A DNA stretch of 64,000 nucleotides from Atopsyche davidsoni. Its lineage: Eukaryota; Arthropoda; Insecta; Trichoptera; Hydrobiosidae. Below the pieces are notes generated by a model that worked only from the letters and a program-made list of their open reading frames with translations, was not told the origin of the DNA and searched no databases. This document shows, piece by piece, positions 60,316-64,000 of the stretch; the first letter of the stretch is position 1, and each line of letters begins with the position of its first letter. A program made the position numbers and the translations under genes. The stretch spans positions 12,960,501 to 13,024,500 of the forward strand of contig JAILWY010000027.1 of NCBI GenBank assembly GCA_022113835.1. The letters run 5' to 3'.

Positions 60316-60490
60316 ATATTTAAAAATAACTTTTTTTTTTTATTTTTCCACGTTTTTATTTGTATTTGTGACCAGTTTCGCCAACGTATTTCGTTAGAAA
60401 ATGTCAACGAGATAGGTTTACGAAACCGGTCACTAATAAACACATAAACCTGGAAATATCGAAATGGAATTCCATCGAGTACTCTTCGTC
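60316..60490 (-). repeat. Dispersed fold-back repeat family, inverted copy
   Basis: Read on the minus strand, the copy starts AGAGTACTCGATGGAATTCC. It contains the core TTATTAGTGACCGGTTTCG, followed by a partly inverted second core (GGCGAAACTGGTCACAAAT) and GTGGAAAAAT. The two cores form arms of a hairpin around a centre of about 12 nt. Confidence 0.65.
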
Positions 60491-60900
60491 ATTTAATAAA
60501 TTGATTTATTAGTAATTAAAATAAAAAAATTCGGAGTTCTTTTAGTATTTTCGGTTCAGGTTTGGGAGGTCCGCGGTAGACGTTGCATTATTCTTGCAGT
60601 AATTTACTCCCCAGATTATATCTACATATTTCGTCGAGAATTCGCTTTTCTCACAAAACAATTGCATATGTAATTCATTTATACGATCCCTTCGAAATGA
60701 ATACATTTATACATTGCCACTAGTTATTGCAATCGCAGTAACCGCTTGTACTTTATGTGGGATCGATAAAAACTTATTTCACTGCAAAGAAAGGACAATG
60801 TTTTTGTCAAACAAAGAGAAAACCTGCGTCGAGGAGCCGCGCTATGCGTGCGGATTGACGGGCGCTGGAGAGAGCAGAGCGACTTGTGACGCGATCCTCG
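60491..60900. other. Non-coding stretch
   Basis: I see nothing to annotate before the next GC array. Confidence 0.45.
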
Positions 60901-60966
60901 GCTGCTCCTCTGCTGCTCCTCGGCTGCTCCTCTGCTGCTCCTCGGCTGCTCCTCGGCTGCTCCTCG
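60901..60966. repeat. 11-bp minisatellite (GCTGCTCCTC(G/T))n
   Basis: Six 11-bp units that differ only in their last base follow the order T, G, T, G, G, G. Open frames reading Ser-Ser-Ala-Ala-Pro-Arg-Leu-Leu come from the array. Confidence 0.95.
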
Positions 60967-61490
60967 GCCCGCCGATCCTCTCCGCTCATAAATACAACGA
61001 CTCATTCAAACAATCGCCAAACTCCCGTGCGGCGGCAGTCTGTCGGTGTTTACATTCTCCGACGCCGAGACTCGTCGCACTTTTTGTACAATAAACCACA
61101 AAATACGCGCATTTTTATTTCGGTTAGTGAAGTCTCTTCCCAACACTGCCCGCGGTGGGGAGTCGCGAGGAGCGACCCGTTCGTTCGATGCCGACTATTT
61201 TAGGCCCCGAATGATAAATATTCTATATAGTTTTGATAATTCATTTTCACTAGGGATTAAAATTATAAATATCTATTTAGATAATCTGACAATTCTATTA
61301 TTAATTCAAAATCGCCCGTATGTGCTACTATATATTTATTTGATTATTTTCAGTAACAAATTTATTTAACTCTCGCGGTTTGTTTAAAAGTATGTGACTA
61401 ATTTGTTTCTGTCGATTCTAATGATAATAACTCTTGCATCGTGGTTTTTTGAGATACGTCTCGGAGCCGTGGCCCCCTGCTCCCGGCCGC
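60967..61490. other. Non-coding stretch
   Basis: I see no gene or other feature that I can support between the two arrays. Confidence 0.45.
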
Positions 61491-61730
61491 CCCTGCCCGC
61501 CCCTGCCCTCCCCTGCCCTCCCCTGCCCGCCCCTGCCCTCCCCTGCCCGCCCCTGCCCTCCCCTGCCCTCCCCTGCCCGCCCCTGCCCTCCCCTGCCCTC
61601 CCCTGCCCTCCCCTGCCCGCCCCTGCCCTCCCCTGCCCGCCCCTGCCCTCCCCTGCCCTCCCCTGCCCTCCCCTGCCCGCCCCTGCCCTCCCCTGCCCTC
61701 CCCTGCCCGCCCCTGCCCTCCCCTGCCCGC
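61491..61730. repeat. 24-copy decamer array of two alternating monomers
   Basis: The array has exactly 24 head-to-tail decamers, each CCCTGCCC followed by GC or TC, with no indel over 240 bp. The order of the variable base is G, TTGTGT, TGTTTG, TGTTTG, TTGTG. The two middle blocks are identical, which shows a 60-bp higher-order duplication. Every frame on both strands is open, which yields 114-134 codon artefacts. It is C-rich on the plus strand, like the arrays at 13.0 and 36.5 kb. Confidence 0.97.
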
Positions 61731-63500
61731 GCGACTCGCGAGCTTTGGCAGCGTCCCGCCATTTACGCTTGCCAACATTATGAGACATAATATGAACTGC
61801 CCGGTGATATCACAATTGCCTCCGACACAAAATTTTGTTCAAAACCAAATCGAGATTTTCCAATAACTAATTTGTTCCGATTTCACAGAGGGTCTACGTC
61901 TATCACTGACCTGCACTCCCGGCCCTCTTCCTGGAGACTCTTAGCTCAACTGAATTGGCGTATTGTTTTTACATTGTTGTATTGAGACCGTGCACAATTC
62001 TAAGGATATTTGATTTGAGCAACCAGTTTAGCTTTTCCTATTCAATACTTTTGCTTATTTTTACAAAACCATTTATAATTTTAAAATAATTGACTAAAAT
62101 AAAGTGCTCGTTATATTTACGTGCAGAGTCTTTATATTTATTCAAATAAGTACAGTAATTTCCCAGCGTTTCAGTGGCTCTCAGATTCTAGAAATTTAAA
62201 AACCGATCAGTTATATATTTGCAGTCATGTAACTAATTGCGCAAACGTTCGATATCTGGTGAACCGTTAAGATACGGTTGCCGGATCTTAATATTTTTCG
62301 TTATTCTGAATTTTACGTATGCGTTTGACTATAATGATTCCAGATTTATTTGGTCAACGTATCGATTTTCGACAGAAAATCAGATATCACTCGCAGCGTC
62401 TCCCGCCCGTAATCGCAAGTTGCGGCCCCGGACCTCCCCCTCCCCCGCCACACCTGGCCGCTTCCGTGCAGTGCAGAGAGCACGACCGACGTGACCTGTG
62501 CCCCGGGATGACTGCACTCGTATACGCTCACGAATCCTTCGAACAAAGCTTCCGCGTTGGCCTTCAATTCAATTCATATTATCTCTTGTCATTCTTGAGC
62601 ACAAATCTCTGGTAAATTTATTCGTACAAATATTCGTAATATTCCCTGGTACATATTAGTCCATTGGATATCTTTATTTTATCAAAGATATCTATATTTA
62701 TATATATGTATAATATTTATAATATTTGCACGTATGCCGATGTAAATGAACTTGTCGGATGAAAATATCTATCAACACCGCAAACCGTATGTAAACAATG
62801 CTGTTTATGCGAGACATTAGTTTGTTCAGTGGTTTTGTGAATAACACCAGCGCATAGAAGAATAATGTCAGCGGACAGCTCTGACACGCGAGCCGACCCC
62901 GCCTGTCGCAGGCTCTGCCGCGTTCCGGCCGTAAATGGATTATGAGGTGTACAACAGAGCGAAGGTTTCCACGTTTAGCGCAACGAGAAAATGTCGTGAA
63001 AAAAATTATATTATAAATGTCGTTCTTGTATACAAGCAGCGTTAAATAAAAGTATTTCATTGAACCTTTTCAATTATGCGCGTGCACATACAGCTGGACC
63101 GTGTCTCGTGTTCGATATGTGTGCCGCCACCGGTTCCACTGCACTTGCAAAACGGAAGTTCCCCGCGAGGTCATTCGATTCAAAACAAATCCAATATGGA
63201 GCTCTCGGAGCTTCCTGCTTCTGGGGATACTCGATCTCTGCAGCTCTCACCTCCGGCGCGGCGTCCACTCGTGTGCCGCGTGGAGCGTCCCTCGCGCTCG
63301 GCGACACGGGCCTGCTCCGATATCGGTCACATTTGACCTCCCTATCTTTTTTTCTTTTGATACAGTGCTAACACAAATACTCATTACACTGTTTTTTAAA
63401 AATTATTTAACAATGAATATTCGTATTGATGAGAATCGTTTTTGATTCACAAACTTTAAATACATGCACAGCTATAATGCTCAACACAGACAGAAATAAA
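61731..63500. other. Non-coding stretch
   Basis: Mostly AT-rich. GC patches near 62,400-62,520, 62,880-62,940 and 63,110-63,320 hold short overlapping frames without recognisable products. Confidence 0.45.
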
Positions 63501-63640
63501 TTCGATTCGACACTGCGTGTCGACAATTATCTGAATTCGACAGTTTGAACTGCCCAAAAAAAGGTCGAGAATCAAACCCGCTCGCCCCGGTGATGTAAGA
63601 TATGACGCCCTCGGCCAACAAAGTATCCGATGGCATATGG
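63501..63640 (-). mobile_element. tRNA-derived SINE-like unit
   Basis: On the minus strand an A-box, TGGCCGAGGGC (complement of 63,607-63,617), and a B-box, GGTTTGATTCTC (complement of 63,567-63,578), are about 40 nt apart, as in a tRNA gene. The head resembles leucine- or serine-type tRNA (GGCCGAG). A seven-T run and unrelated sequence follow the tRNA-like part. No full cloverleaf was drawn. The boundaries are approximate. Confidence 0.5.
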
Positions 63641-64000
63641 GGAATACAAAATATAATATAGGCAATAGTGTCAGGCGATCGGCCGGCGCATGAGACCGGG
63701 CGTGCCCTGACATTTAAGTTCAGTTTCAAATATGCTCCGCGATAAGCACTCGTGGCTGTCGCGAGCGCTCCGCGTCGACTCGCTGCGGAGTGACGCGGTG
63801 TGCTGTCACATTTATTTACGGGCACCGTGAAATGCAACGCCATACAGTTTATTTCCGTCCAGCCGGTATCGCCGCGCTATCAGGCGTGTCCCAGCTGACT
63901 GCAGGCCGAGCAGCCACAGTGCCAGCAGCCTCGCCAACGAGCGCGCGCGCTGCAGCGACCTCCGCCGACCGCAACAATAGCTGCGACTCCGGCGACCGAA
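63641..64000. other. GC-rich end of window, possible incomplete exon
   Basis: An acceptor-like TTTCCGTCCAG ends at 63,862 and GC-rich sequence follows to the window end. One plus frame (Gly-Ile-Ala-Ala-Leu-Ser onward) stays open to 64,000 and the other two hit stops. It may be an exon or an untranslated GC island cut by the window edge. Confidence 0.25.

Noticed and set aside
61384..61790. Five overlapping 114-134 codon ORFs
   Set aside because: They all lie in the 24-copy decamer array and reflect its lack of stops.
63863..64000. Open frame at the window end after TTTCCGTCCAG
   Set aside because: The segment is short and cut by the window edge, and only one frame is open. It is kept as a possible exon in the regional entry and not called as a CDS.

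Overview
This window looks like nuclear DNA from an animal, most likely an insect and plausibly a moth or butterfly. It has no bacterial-style gene packing. Most of it is AT-rich non-coding DNA with many stops in all frames. A few GC-rich islands with strongly G/C-biased third codon positions stand out, and these look like exons separated by kilobase-scale introns. The insect assignment is inference from base composition, gene structure, a piggyBac relic, tRNA-derived SINE-like units and small fold-back elements. No protein here fixes the species.

Positions 1-41,000 hold no gene I can support. They contain GC-rich minisatellites of 8-11 bp units (0.95, 4.4, 5.4, 13.0, 24.2, 25.8, 29.8, 30.6 and 36.5 kb). 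They also hold a 97-bp hairpin element (2.3 kb), copies of a dispersed fold-back repeat family (10.8, 14.4 and 40.6 kb), tRNA-derived SINE-like units, and an E-box palindrome (11.8 kb). At 33.84-36.63 kb three things lie side by side: a decayed piggyBac element in its TTAA target site, a 196-bp hAT-type MITE with a perfect 8-bp target duplication, and a nonamer minisatellite.

Positions 41,500-56,600 hold the coding signal, all on the plus strand. There is a probable first coding exon at 41.55-42.40 kb, an Arg-rich exon at about 49.74-49.95 kb, an (RSP)n exon at 53.65-53.87 kb, and a 505-codon open frame at 55.04-56.56 kb. They may be exons of one gene of about 15 kb or of two or more neighbouring genes; the sequence alone does not settle this. 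I recognise none of the proteins by family. All have low-complexity, probably disordered composition.

Positions 56,600-64,000 return to AT-rich DNA. They hold an inverted copy of the dispersed family (60.4 kb), two short GC-rich arrays, a 24-monomer decamer array (61.5 kb) and a SINE-like unit (63.6 kb). No prokaryotic, viral, CRISPR or rRNA feature was seen.
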